From: Heliophilum fasciatum
GTDB taxonomy: Bacteria; Bacillota; Desulfitobacteriia; Heliobacteriales; Heliobacteriaceae
DNA length: 64,000 nucleotides
Assembly: GCF_004341395.1 (NCBI RefSeq)
Contig: NZ_SLXT01000009.1
Span: forward strand, 47,596-111,595
Direction of reading: 5' to 3'
The notes under the pieces were generated by a model. The model saw nothing but the letters and a program-made list of their open reading frames with translations, ran no database searches and was not told where the DNA came from. Positions 29,321 to 37,780 of this stretch are shown piece after piece. A program made the translations under genes and the position numbers. The number at the start of each line of letters is the position of its first letter. The first letter of the stretch is position 1.

Positions 29321-30232
29321 GTGTCGCTCTGTGGTCTTGTTAATGTTCTTAAGCCGCCGCAAATGACATCTCATGATGTTGTCATGCGTGTTCGGCGTTT
29401 TTTGCGTGAAAAACGAATTGGTCACCTAGGGACGTTAGATCCTGATGCTGCCGGCGTGTTACCGGTGGCAGTGGGGCAGGCCACACGGATCGTCGAGTTT
29501 TTTGCCGAACAACCCAAAAGCTACCGGGGACAGCTTTGTCTAGGCGTAACGACTACCAGTCAAGATTCCACAGGCCAACCGCTGGTGGTTCAGCAAGTTC
29601 CCATGCTGAGTCGAGAACAACTACACAACGCTCTCCAAGCTTTTACCGGTCCGATCGAACAAATGCCACCGATGGTTTCTGCTGTCTCGGTTCAAGGAAA
29701 ACGGCTCTATGAGTACGCTCGCCAGGGCATTGAAGTTGAGCGTGCGAAACGTCCGGTGACCATTTATGAAATTACAGTTGTAGATTTTGATGAAGCAGCG
29801 CCGGAAACAATTGTGCTTGACGTAATTTGTTCCTCCGGAACTTATGTACGTACGCTTTTCCATGATATCGGTCAGTACCTTGGTTGTGGCGCTCACATGG
29901 GCTGGTTAATTCGCACGCAAAGCGGACCTTTTGCAATCGAAGAGGCGTTGTCCCTGGAGTGCTTGCAGGAAGCCGGTGCATCGATCCAACTGCTTTCGAT
30001 GTATGACAGTTTAGCTCACCTGGAAGCGGTGGAAGTCCCTTTAACGCGCCTATCAGCCTTACAGCAAGGGCTAAGTCAATATCTACCCCAAAGCGATTGG
30101 GTAGAAGGGCAATGGGTTCGCTTCCATCGTGATCAACAACTGCTCGCCTTGGGCCAGGTAAGTTATCAAGAGAAGCGCTGGATCGGTCAGCCGCGTAAAG
30201 TGTTTCATGAAGGGCAGAATATGCCAAGGTAG
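29321..30232 (+). CDS. truB: tRNA pseudouridine-55 synthase
   Basis: 303 residues. The catalytic loop 'RIGHLGTLDPDAAGVLPVAV' contains the active Asp. 'GLVNVLKPPQMTSHDVV' and 'MPPMVSAVSVQGKRLYEYAR' with 'SGTYVRTLFHDIGQYLGCGA' follow. It makes Psi55 in the T loop of tRNAs. GTG 29321 follows AAGGTAAGGTG. It is followed 8 bases later by ribF, the normal order. Confidence 0.96.
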   Translation: MSLCGLVNVLKPPQMTSHDVVMRVRRFLREKRIGHLGTLDPDAAGVLPVAVGQATRIVEFFAEQPKSYRGQLCLGVTTTSQDSTGQPLVVQQVPMLSREQLHNALQAFTGPIEQMPPMVSAVSVQGKRLYEYARQGIEVERAKRPVTIYEITVVDFDEAAPETIVLDVICSSGTYVRTLFHDIGQYLGCGAHMGWLIRTQSGPFAIEEALSLECLQEAGASIQLLSMYDSLAHLEAVEVPLTRLSALQQGLSQYLPQSDWVEGQWVRFHRDQQLLALGQVSYQEKRWIGQPRKVFHEGQNMPR

Positions 30233-30240
30233 GGTGGAGT

Positions 30241-31212
30241 ATGAAGACCATCATCTACAACGGTCCATTAGACAAGCATTACTCGTCCGTCCATGTTGCC
30301 CTGGGTAATTTTGACGGTGTACATCTTGGCCATCAGCGCTTGATTCAAGAGTTGGTAAAAGATGCACGCCGGCACGATGGAACGGCAATTGTGGCTACTT
30401 TTGATCCTCACCCGCTACGCGTGATGCGTACTAATAATCCACCGAAAATGCTAACACCGACCTTGGTCAAAGCGTCACTCATCAGTCAGTTAGGTGTTGA
30501 TCTTGTCCTGCTACTTCCTTTTGATACCTCATTGGCACAGATGACGCCAGAAACATTTGTAGATACCGTTTTGGCCAAACATTTGCGCGCGCAACTGGTC
30601 GTTGTTGGTTTTAACTATTCTTTTGGACATGGCGGCAAAGGAACACCGCAACGCTTGTGGGAACTGGGACGGCATCATCATATGCGCGTGAAAGTGATCG
30701 ATGAAGTAACCCTTGGGGGTGTCACGGTCAGTTCCACGCGCATTCGTGAATTAATGGCGTTAGGGGAAGTGGAACAAGCAGGCGAACTGCTGGGCTATGC
30801 GCCGATCCTTCAAGGTAAGGTTGTTACTGGTGAACAACGAGGAAGAACGATGGGCTTTCCAACAGCTAACTTACAGGTAGCACCGGAACAATTTACTCCC
30901 GGACATGGTGTTTACACGGCCTGGGTAAACGGGGGCCCTTTATCACCGGCCGGTTTGATGGCTGTTGTCAATATCGGAACGAAACCGACCTTTACCAAAG
31001 AGATGGTAGAAACGATTGAAGCCCATATTCCTGATTTTTCTGGTGATCTTTACGGACAGACCTTGACAGTACACTTGCTCAAGCGCATACGTCCGGAAAA
31101 ACGCTTTCGCTGTATGGAGCAGTTAATTGATCAGATTGAACAGGATATTTTTCTTGCCCGCCAGCATGTTCGTACTGATGATTTGGCACCGTTATCCCTG
31201 AAAGTCTTATAA
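30241..31212 (+). CDS. ribF: bifunctional riboflavin kinase/FAD synthetase
   Basis: 323 residues. N-terminal FAD synthetase: 'VALGNFDGVHLGHQRLI' (nucleotidyl transferase GNFDGVHxGH) and 'VVVGFNYSFGHGGKGT', then 'VSSTRIRELMALGEVEQA'. C-terminal riboflavin kinase: 'GRTMGFPTANLQ' and the 'TKPTF' region. It makes FMN and FAD. ATG 30241 follows GGTAGGGTGGAGT. No FMN riboswitch is present nearby, as expected for this housekeeping copy. Confidence 0.96.
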   Translation: MKTIIYNGPLDKHYSSVHVALGNFDGVHLGHQRLIQELVKDARRHDGTAIVATFDPHPLRVMRTNNPPKMLTPTLVKASLISQLGVDLVLLLPFDTSLAQMTPETFVDTVLAKHLRAQLVVVGFNYSFGHGGKGTPQRLWELGRHHHMRVKVIDEVTLGGVTVSSTRIRELMALGEVEQAGELLGYAPILQGKVVTGEQRGRTMGFPTANLQVAPEQFTPGHGVYTAWVNGGPLSPAGLMAVVNIGTKPTFTKEMVETIEAHIPDFSGDLYGQTLTVHLLKRIRPEKRFRCMEQLIDQIEQDIFLARQHVRTDDLAPLSLKVL

Positions 31213-31230
31213 ACTTACCTATAACTTTCC

Positions 31231-31259
31231 TTTACTTATGGAATTGTTTGTGATAAGAT
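31231..31259 (+). promoter_or_regulatory. extended -10 promoter for rpsO
   Basis: TTTACT (31231-31236), 17 nt, TAAGAT (31254-31259), with TG one base before the -10 (TGATAAGAT). It lies between ribF and rpsO. Confidence 0.6.
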
Positions 31260-31264
31260 AGTTG

Positions 31265-31353
31265 ATGGTTATAAGGACCTCAAGCTCGGGTGGCCGACAC
31301 CTCCGGCGGCATGCTGGGTTTGGGGAGACAAACCAAAAAGGAGGTGAACTAGG
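31265..31353 (+). promoter_or_regulatory. structured rpsO leader, candidate S15 binding site
   Basis: About 90 bases of GC-rich leader contain GGTTTG-gggaga-CAAACC (about 31317-31335) and further pairing upstream in the GGTGGCCGACACC segment. They end at the AAGGAGGTG ribosome site. S15 commonly represses its own mRNA by binding the leader; that role here is inferred. Confidence 0.4.
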
Positions 31354-31623
31354 ATGGCACTGGAAAAGAATGTAAAACAAGATCTGATCTCCAAGTTTCA
31401 GCAGCATGAGCGGGACACCGGATCGCCGGAAGTTCAAATCGCCATCCTGACGAAACGTATCAACGATTTGACGACGCATCTGAAGGCAAACAAAAAAGAT
31501 CATCATTCGCGTCGTGGTCTGTTGAAAATGGTTGGTCAGCGTCGTGGTCTGCTTAACTATCTGAAAAAATCGGATGTCGAGCGATATCGTAAGGTGATTG
31601 TTGAATTAGGTTTACGGCACTAA
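31354..31623 (+). CDS. rpsO: 30S ribosomal protein S15
   Basis: 89 residues, full length. '[20 protein letters not shown]', '[20 protein letters not shown]' and '[14 protein letters not shown]' are S15 signatures. It binds 16S rRNA helix 22 early in assembly. ATG 31354 has an AAGGAGGTG site. It is followed by a terminator and then pnp, the usual pair. Confidence 0.98.
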   Translation: MALEKNVKQDLISKFQQHERDTGSPEVQIAILTKRINDLTTHLKANKKDHHSRRGLLKMVGQRRGLLNYLKKSDVERYRKVIVELGLRH

Positions 31624-31633
31624 GCCGAAAAGG

Positions 31634-31663
31634 AGAGCGGGTATTCACCCGTTCTTTTTCTTT
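31634..31663 (+). terminator. terminator after rpsO
   Basis: AGAGCGGGT pairs with ACCCGTTCT (one G-U) around ATTC and enters TTTTTCTTTTT. Confidence 0.88.
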
Positions 31664-31750
31664 TTATTCCCTGACTTCTTTTTTTCATGGAAGGAAATAC
31701 TAAACTATATGTCGAATCTTAGTAGCGATAGAGAGAGGAGGACCGCAACA

Positions 31751-33901
31751 GTGCAAACGTTTTCGATGGAGATTGGCGGTCGCACATTGTCAATTGAGAC
31801 AGGTCGTGTGGCCAAGCAAGCTGGTGGTTCCGTGATGGCCCGTTATGGTGATACCGTTGTATTAGTAGCGGCGACAGCTTCCAAGGAGCCCCGTCCAGGT
31901 ATCGACTTTTTTCCTTTAACGGTAGATTATGAAGAACGACTTTATGCGGTCGGCAAGATTCCCGGAGGATTTATTAAACGGGAAGGCCGTCCTACAGAGA
32001 AAGCGATCTTATCGTCACGATTGATCGATCGACCGATTCGACCGTTATTCCCCAAAGGATTTCGTAATGACGTACAAGTTGTAGCGACCGTTCTTTCAGT
32101 GGATCAAGATTGCCAACCGGAAATCGTCGCGATGATTGGTGCTTCGGCAGCCTTAATGCTCTCCGATGTTCCTTTTGAAGGGCCGATCGGTGGTGTGATT
32201 GTGGGGCGGATTGACGGTCAACTGGTCATCAACCCTAGTGTCCAAGAAGCCGAGAAGAGTGATATGCATCTCGTTGTGGCTGGGACCAAAGATGCCGTGA
32301 TGATGGTGGAAGCCGGTGCGAATGAGGTGCCGGAAGATGAAATGATTGAAGCGATCATGTTTGGCCATGATCAGATCCGTCAGATTGTAGAATTCCAGGA
32401 AAGCATTGCTGCTACGTCCGGTAAAGAAAAACGGGAACTCAAGCTCCATGCTGTTGATGAAGAACTGGCTGCCCGTGTGCGCGAGTTTGCCCAGGAACAA
32501 CTGGAAGCTGCTGTGCGCAACCCTGAGAAGCTGGCACGGCAAGATGATATCTCCCGTGTCAATCAAGCCACCCTTGATGCGTTGCTGCCGGACTTTCCCG
32601 ATCAAGAAAAAAGCATTCGTGAAGTGCTTGAATCGATTGTGAAAAAGATTGTGCGACGTATGATCACTGTGGAGAAGGCACGACCGGACGGACGAGATCT
32701 CACCGAGATCCGACCGATAACGGTGGAAGTAGGTATCTTACCGCGTACCCACGGTAGCGGTTTGTTCACACGGGGCCAAACCCAGGTATTGAATATCTGC
32801 ACCCTGGGTACCATCAGTGACCTCCAGATTCTCGACGGCTTAGGCATGGAAGAATCCAAACGCTATATTCATCACTATAATTTCCCTTCGTACAGTGTCG
32901 GTGAAACGCGGCCGATGCGTGGACCGGGCCGTCGTGAGATCGGTCATGGTGCCTTGGCAGAGCGGGCGTTATTGCCGGTGATTCCTTCGGAAGAACAATT
33001 CCCCTATACGATTCGCTTGGTCTCCGAAGTGCTGGAATCCAACGGTTCCAGTTCGATGGCCAGTGTTTGCGGTTCTACGCTTTCGCTGATGAATGCTGGC
33101 GTACCGATCAAAGCACCGGTTGCCGGGATTGCTATGGGCCTGGTCAAAGATGATGAGCACTATGCGATTCTCTCGGACATTCAAGGAATGGAAGACCACC
33201 TGGGTGATATGGACTTTAAAGTTGCCGGTACTGCCCAAGGGATCACGGCACTCCAAATGGATATCAAGATTAAAGGTGTCGATCGCGCCATTTTGCAGCA
33301 AGCGATGAGCCAAGCTAAGGAAGGCCGCTTGTTCATCTTGAATAAAATGCTCGATGTGATTCCGGCACCGGCGAAAGAAATGTCACCTTACGCACCGCGG
33401 ATCATCACCATGCAGATCGATCCTGATAAAATCCGCGAAGTGATCGGACCCGGTGGCAAGGTAATTAACAAAATCATCGCGGAAACCGGTGTTAAAATCG
33501 ATATTGAAGATGACGGACGGATTTTTATCGCCGCTACGGACGATGAAGCGGCTCAAAAAGCCGTCAAGATCATTCAAAGCATTACGGCGGAAGTGGAAGT
33601 CGGCATGGTGTATACAGGCCGCGTAACCCGACTGATGAATTTTGGCGCTTTTGTTGAAGTGCTTCCCGGTAAGGAAGGCCTTGTTCACATCAGTCAATTA
33701 GCAGAAGAACGGGTCGCCAAAGTGGAAGACGTCGTTAATGTCGGCGATGTAATTACTGTCAAAGTAACGGAGATCGATAAACAAGGCCGGGTTAATCTTT
33801 CGCGTCGTGAAGTTCTGCGTGCTGCCCAAGGTAACGGTGAAACAACGGCAACACCGCGACCAGCCCGTCCGGCTGGTAACGATCGACAACCCAGAAGTTA
33901 A
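31751..33901 (+). CDS. pnp: polyribonucleotide nucleotidyltransferase (PNPase)
   Basis: 716 residues. Two RNase PH domains (about 1-220 and 305-545) flank an all-helical domain. KH ('[20 protein letters not shown]') and S1 ('[20 protein letters not shown]') domains end the protein. It degrades RNA phosphorolytically from the 3' end. The start is GTG 31751, 9 nt after AGGAGG, giving the usual N-terminus; the frame upstream to 31709 lacks conservation and includes the ribosome site. A short Arg/Pro tail follows S1. Confidence 0.97.
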   Translation: MQTFSMEIGGRTLSIETGRVAKQAGGSVMARYGDTVVLVAATASKEPRPGIDFFPLTVDYEERLYAVGKIPGGFIKREGRPTEKAILSSRLIDRPIRPLFPKGFRNDVQVVATVLSVDQDCQPEIVAMIGASAALMLSDVPFEGPIGGVIVGRIDGQLVINPSVQEAEKSDMHLVVAGTKDAVMMVEAGANEVPEDEMIEAIMFGHDQIRQIVEFQESIAATSGKEKRELKLHAVDEELAARVREFAQEQLEAAVRNPEKLARQDDISRVNQATLDALLPDFPDQEKSIREVLESIVKKIVRRMITVEKARPDGRDLTEIRPITVEVGILPRTHGSGLFTRGQTQVLNICTLGTISDLQILDGLGMEESKRYIHHYNFPSYSVGETRPMRGPGRREIGHGALAERALLPVIPSEEQFPYTIRLVSEVLESNGSSSMASVCGSTLSLMNAGVPIKAPVAGIAMGLVKDDEHYAILSDIQGMEDHLGDMDFKVAGTAQGITALQMDIKIKGVDRAILQQAMSQAKEGRLFILNKMLDVIPAPAKEMSPYAPRIITMQIDPDKIREVIGPGGKVINKIIAETGVKIDIEDDGRIFIAATDDEAAQKAVKIIQSITAEVEVGMVYTGRVTRLMNFGAFVEVLPGKEGLVHISQLAEERVAKVEDVVNVGDVITVKVTEIDKQGRVNLSRREVLRAAQGNGETTATPRPARPAGNDRQPRS

Positions 33902-33930
33902 TCATAGTCGGTAAATTAATAAAGGTTTCG

Positions 33931-33966
33931 ATAAACCGAGGTGACTCGGTTTATTATTTTTTTCCC
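33931..33966 (+). terminator. terminator after pnp
   Basis: ATAAACCGAG pairs perfectly with CTCGGTTTAT around GTGA, followed by TATTTTTTT. Confidence 0.9.
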
Positions 33967-34005
33967 TCCTTGCGCATAAAAATGAAGGTAAGCAAGGGGG
34001 AAAGA

Positions 34006-34797
34006 ATGATGAAGGTATTTTGGATCCGGGTCAAGTGGCTACGCTACGGTGTACTGACGGGAATATCATTGGCGGGCCTTTGGGCGCTCAGTTATCCCTT
34101 GACGGCAACCTGGTCAGATATCAAGGAGCAGTTTACTCAGTTATCAAGCCGAGAGGGCCGTTATGCCAGCGCCCCTGAATCATCTCCCTTGGCATTGGAT
34201 AAAGCCGTAGAAGAAAAAGTATTGCGTTCCGGTCCGAAGGTCATGAAGGTGGCCTTAATGGTCAATGTGGATTGGGGAGAGGAATATATTGGGCCGTTGT
34301 TGACCTTACTGGAGCAACATCAAGGGCGAGTAACTTTTTTTATTACCGGACGCTTTGCTCAGACTAAACCGGAATGGGTACAAAAAATCCATGCTGCCGG
34401 TCATGAGATTGGCAACCATGGTTTTTCGCACCCCCATCCGACGCGTATCAGTGAACAAGCTAATCGAGAAGAATTGGAAAAAACAGAAGAACAATTGACG
34501 AAGATTACTGGTAAACGTTCGAACTGGTTTGCTCCGCCTTACGGAGAATATGACAGTAAAGTAGTGAATGTTGCCCAAAAACAAGGATTTCGAACGGTTC
34601 TTTGGACTGTCGATACGGCCGATTGGACGAATCCAACATCGCAACAGTGGATGGGACGAGTGCAACAAGGAATCGGTCCCGGTGCACTCGTCTTAATGCA
34701 CCCGACCAAGGTCACTGTCGAGACGTTACCGGAATTACTTCGGTATTGTCAAAAGCAAGGCTGGCAGTTGGTAACCTTATCCGAATTGATGCAGTAA
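34006..34797 (+). CDS. ylxY: YlxY-type polysaccharide deacetylase-like protein
   Basis: 263 residues. An N-terminal membrane anchor or uncleaved signal (about 12-32) precedes a NodB-like domain. 'GRVTFFITGRFAQ', 'AGHEIGNHGFSHPHP' with the metal-binding His pair, and 'APPYGEYDSKVV' are present. The first motif is atypical: 'LMVNVDWGEEYIGPLLT' replaces the usual TFDDG, leaving a single Asp and no double Asp. Location after pnp and before mlpA matches ylxY of Bacillus, a sporulation-linked protein. Enzyme activity is therefore uncertain. ATG 34006 has an AAGGGGG site; TTG 33970 is less likely. Confidence 0.85.
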   Translation: MMKVFWIRVKWLRYGVLTGISLAGLWALSYPLTATWSDIKEQFTQLSSREGRYASAPESSPLALDKAVEEKVLRSGPKVMKVALMVNVDWGEEYIGPLLTLLEQHQGRVTFFITGRFAQTKPEWVQKIHAAGHEIGNHGFSHPHPTRISEQANREELEKTEEQLTKITGKRSNWFAPPYGEYDSKVVNVAQKQGFRTVLWTVDTADWTNPTSQQWMGRVQQGIGPGALVLMHPTKVTVETLPELLRYCQKQGWQLVTLSELMQ

Positions 34798-34833
34798 GCG
34801 GAACCATAAAAGACGTTGATCCGTGCCATAATA

Positions 34834-34858
34834 ACCTCCGTGATTATCTTCGGGAGGT
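34834..34858 (+). promoter_or_regulatory. hairpin that covers the dacF ribosome site
   Basis: ACCTCC (34834-34839) is complementary to GGAGGT (34853-34858), which is the ribosome binding site of dacF at 34865. An extra C-G pair with one bulge extends it. It could hold translation low until the hairpin opens. The stem is short and not confirmed. Confidence 0.35.
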
Positions 34859-34864
34859 GTTGGC

Positions 34865-35725
34865 ATGGCGTTTCGTTGGGTGCTTACCTGTGTTGGATTG
34901 AGTTTTTTGCTTTGGCCTGGTTCGGCGATGGCAACAACAGAAGCAGACGCCTTGGCAGTGATCGCTCCGGCAACGCCGGCAACTGCCAAAAAACAATCAG
35001 CCGTCCCGTCGGTGACGGCTGAATATGCGATTTTAATCGATGCTGCAGATCGACGGATTTTATTCGAACGGTCGGCCATGACTCCTCGCCCTCCAGCGTC
35101 AACGACCAAAATTATCACAGCGCTTCTCGGTGTAGACATGGGCGATCCAGAGGAAGAAACCATCGTCAGTCAGCACGCAGGGACAACGGGAGAGGCATCG
35201 ATTCATCTTTTTCCCGGTGAACGGGTGTTATTTGGTGATTTGTTGACGGGTGCGCTGGTCAAGTCCGGTAATGATGCTTGTGTAGCTATCGCTGAACACA
35301 TTGCCGGCAGCGAAGAATTTTTCGCGTTATGGATGACCACCAAAGCGCGGTTACTTGGTGCCAAGCACAGCCATTTTTATAATCCCAATGGTTTGCCCCA
35401 TCGCCTCCATGTAGCCAGTGCCTACGATTTGGCTGTAGTATCGGCAGAAGCGATGCGTAAAGAAGCCTTTGCGGCGATCGTGAAGCAGCGCTATGCTACG
35501 TTAGAACATCGCCAAGGTTGGCCAAAGGAAATTAAAAATACCAATAAATTACTCTGGAGCTATCCTTTTGCTGATGGTATTAAAACAGGGACAACGAAAG
35601 CGGCCGGTGCTTGTTTGGTCGCTTCAGCAACCAAAGGGGATAAGCATCTGATTGCCGTTGTCTTGCATTCGGATGATCGTTTTGGTGACTGTCAACGTTT
35701 GCTTGAATATGGTTTTAACAAATAA
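34865..35725 (+). CDS. dacF: D-alanyl-D-alanine carboxypeptidase (DacF/S11 family), short form
   Basis: 286 residues. A signal peptide (about 1-23, cleaved near 'GSAMATTEA') precedes an S11 peptidase domain. Motifs: SxxK in 'PPASTTKIITALL', SxN in 'LVKSGNDACVAIAEHI' and KTG in 'DGIKTGTTKAAGACL'. It trims the terminal D-Ala from peptidoglycan stem peptides outside the membrane. DacF-type enzymes are usually near 380 residues; the C-terminal beta domain and membrane-binding helix are absent, so this form may be soluble or wall-associated. Position in a sporulation-rich block fits a spore cortex role. Confidence 0.92.
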   Translation: MAFRWVLTCVGLSFLLWPGSAMATTEADALAVIAPATPATAKKQSAVPSVTAEYAILIDAADRRILFERSAMTPRPPASTTKIITALLGVDMGDPEEETIVSQHAGTTGEASIHLFPGERVLFGDLLTGALVKSGNDACVAIAEHIAGSEEFFALWMTTKARLLGAKHSHFYNPNGLPHRLHVASAYDLAVVSAEAMRKEAFAAIVKQRYATLEHRQGWPKEIKNTNKLLWSYPFADGIKTGTTKAAGACLVASATKGDKHLIAVVLHSDDRFGDCQRLLEYGFNK

Positions 35726-35823
35726 CATGATGGATAAAAGGATTACCTCTTAAAAAAGCGAATTACTTTACGATAATGATTCATGACCCAGCAGTAGGCA
35801 TTGTGGGAATAGGGGGCAGACTT

Positions 35824-37089
35824 TTGATCATTAAAGAGACGTTAGCTAACGGTGTTCGGGCAATTATTGAACAAGTGCCTCATGTGCGATCGGTGTCGAT
35901 CGGCATTTGGGTCGGTACCGGTTCCCGCGATGAACGGGCCGAAGTAAGTGGCGTTGCCCATTTTATTGAACACCTGCTGTTTAAAGGAACGGCCAAGCGA
36001 TCAGCGAAAGAAATTGCGGAAGTACTGGAAGCTGTCGGGGGACAGTTGAACGCTTTTACGTCCAAAGAATATACTTGTTATCATGCCAAGGTCCTCGATG
36101 AGCATGTTGATCTGGCGATGGATGTGCTCACGGATATCTTTTTTCACTCACGTTTGGCTGCCGAGGACATGGAATGCGAGCGCCGGGTGATCTTGGAAGA
36201 AATCAAGATGTACGAAGATACACCGGATGAAGTGGTCCATGACTTATTGGCCGAAACCATCTGGGCCGGCAATTCTCTGGGCCGTTCGATCTTGGGGTCT
36301 GTGGAATCAATAACGGCCATGACGCCGGAAATGCTTCGAAACCATCTCGAAACGGAATATTGTGCCGATCGTGTTGTCGTGGCCGTAGCCGGCGCTGTTG
36401 ATCCATCCCGTGTGCTGGCGGTGATTCGAGACGCTTTTGCCGGAATGCCTGCCCGCTCACCGCAGTGTACCAGGGTATTACCGGAAGTGACTGGTGCGAC
36501 GATATTCCAATATAAAGATGTGGAGCAAGTACAGCTTTGTCTGGGAGCACCGGGGCTTCCCCATGAGCACAAGGACATTTATGCGCTGCATGTGCTCAAT
36601 AACGTCATGGGTGGCGGCGCTTCATCGCGGTTGTTTCAAAAGATTCGTGAAGAACGCGGCATGGCTTATTCCGTATACTCTTTTCATTCCGCCTTTTCCG
36701 ATGTAGGCCTTTTTGGCGTCTATGCCGGCACAAGTCCGGCCTTTGTTCATGATGTCTTTGGCTTAATTATCGAAGAGATGGTCCGCATTCGTCACGATGG
36801 GATCACCGCAGGGGAGTTAAAACGAACGCAAGATCAGATCAAGGGCAGCATGTACTTAGGATTAGAAAGTATTAATTCCCGGATGACTCGTCTTGGTAAA
36901 GGGGAAATCTGTTTTCAACGGTATGTACCGCCCGAAGAGATTATTGAGAAAATTTATCAAGTCACCTTGGATGATGTATTGCAAGTAGCCCGGTCGCTTT
37001 GGGTTCCGGAACGCTTTACGTTATCGCTGGTAGCCAGTGCTGATCCTGGTCTGAACCGATTAGAGTCAATGCATAAATTAGGTCTGTGA
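35824..37089 (+). CDS. mlpA: M16 zinc peptidase MlpA (processing protease-like)
   Basis: 421 residues. The inverted zinc motif is 'GVAHFIEHLLFKGTAKRSAK' (HxxEH), with the distal Glu in the region 'ERRVILEEIKMYEDTPDEV'. The R/Y pair of the C-terminal half is represented by 'ERGMAYSVYSFHSAFSDVG'. Family members cleave short peptides or presequences in the cytoplasm. TTG 35824 has an AGGGGG site 7 nt upstream and gives the normal N-terminus (IIKETLANGVRAIIEQ); the frame extends to ATG 35776. It lies between dacF and ymxH as in sporulating Firmicutes. Confidence 0.94.
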   Translation: MIIKETLANGVRAIIEQVPHVRSVSIGIWVGTGSRDERAEVSGVAHFIEHLLFKGTAKRSAKEIAEVLEAVGGQLNAFTSKEYTCYHAKVLDEHVDLAMDVLTDIFFHSRLAAEDMECERRVILEEIKMYEDTPDEVVHDLLAETIWAGNSLGRSILGSVESITAMTPEMLRNHLETEYCADRVVVAVAGAVDPSRVLAVIRDAFAGMPARSPQCTRVLPEVTGATIFQYKDVEQVQLCLGAPGLPHEHKDIYALHVLNNVMGGGASSRLFQKIREERGMAYSVYSFHSAFSDVGLFGVYAGTSPAFVHDVFGLIIEEMVRIRHDGITAGELKRTQDQIKGSMYLGLESINSRMTRLGKGEICFQRYVPPEEIIEKIYQVTLDDVLQVARSLWVPERFTLSLVASADPGLNRLESMHKLGL

Positions 37090-37132
37090 TGATCGATCGA
37101 CATCAACGACAAGTAAAAAAGGGGGCGAGCAA

Positions 37133-37402
37133 GTGCGGTTAAGTGATCTGGTGGGTAAAGAAGTAGTGAACATCCTTACCGGTGCTCGCCTAGGCACAGT
37201 TGGCGAAGTTGATTTGATCATTGATGAAGTGAGTGGCGAAATTGATGCGATCATGTTGCCACCGCGCAGTGGTGTTGTCGGCTTTTGGTCGGATCGCCAA
37301 CCGTTGCTGATCCCCTGGGATGCGATCGTCAAAATCGGTTCGGAAGTGGTCATCGTTGAACTGGACGAGACTTTTCCCAACTATAAGCGATATCCTTATT
37401 AG
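37133..37402 (+). CDS. ymxH: YlmC/YmxH PRC-barrel sporulation protein
   Basis: 89 residues. A PRC-barrel fold: 'LSDLVGKEVVNILTGARLGT', 'VGEVDLIIDEVSGEIDAIML' and 'PLLIPWDAIVKIGSEVVIV'. YlmC/YmxH-like proteins are strictly found in spore formers and are tied to the sporulation program; the molecular role is unclear. GTG 37133 follows GGGGGCGAGC. It sits directly after mlpA as in Bacillus. Confidence 0.9.
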   Translation: MRLSDLVGKEVVNILTGARLGTVGEVDLIIDEVSGEIDAIMLPPRSGVVGFWSDRQPLLIPWDAIVKIGSEVVIVELDETFPNYKRYPY

Positions 37403-37409
37403 TTTTCCG

Positions 37410-37439
37410 TTGACGCAATTTTATCGTATATGATAATAT
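37410..37439 (+). promoter_or_regulatory. promoter upstream of the lysine riboswitch
   Basis: TTGACG (37410-37415) and GATAAT (37432-37437, 16-nt spacer) or TAATAT (37434-37439, 18-nt spacer). It is placed about 60 bases before the aptamer. Confidence 0.6.
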
Positions 37440-37496
37440 CTATAGTAAAGTTTTTGGGCAACACGTTAAAATTGCATACATACCTCATCCCAATGG

Positions 37497-37673
37497 AGAG
37501 GTAGAGGTGCGGTCGATCAAGAGTATTTCTGTGGAGCCGGGCGAAGGGCTGTGAAGCAGAAAAAAAGGGATCATCGCCGAAGTGGCTTGGTTTCGTCCTA
37601 CCTTGCTGCTGGGTCTGGGCAAAAGATGTTCAGATCTGTCACAGAGAGGATTCTCCCTGTGGAGTGCTACTTA
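37497..37673 (+). promoter_or_regulatory. lysine riboswitch (L-box)
   Basis: The conserved L-box core is readable in order: GGTAGAGGTGC, CAAGAGTA, GGAGCC, AAAGGGATCATCGCCGAAG, then TGCTGGGTCTGGGC and a final hairpin ending GGAGTGCTAC. GTAG at 37501 pairs with CTAC at 37667 to close helix P1. The arrangement matches known lysC/dapB lysine aptamers. When lysine binds, the downstream terminator should form and dapB is switched off. The 378-base gap between ymxH and dapB is filled by promoter, aptamer and terminator. Confidence 0.9.
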
Positions 37674-37719
37674 TGTTGTGGAACGGTGGAATCTGTACAC
37701 GGTTACTTTGGGTTATCGT

Positions 37720-37760
37720 GGGCAACCGCTGAACTCGACGCGGTTGCCCTTTTCTATTTT
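37720..37760 (+). terminator. riboswitch expression-platform terminator
   Basis: GGGCAACCG pairs with CGGTTGCCC (37741-37749), followed by TTTTC. It lies between the lysine aptamer and the dapB ribosome site. Confidence 0.88.
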
Positions 37761-37780
37761 CAGGCAGGAGGTCATCCAAG

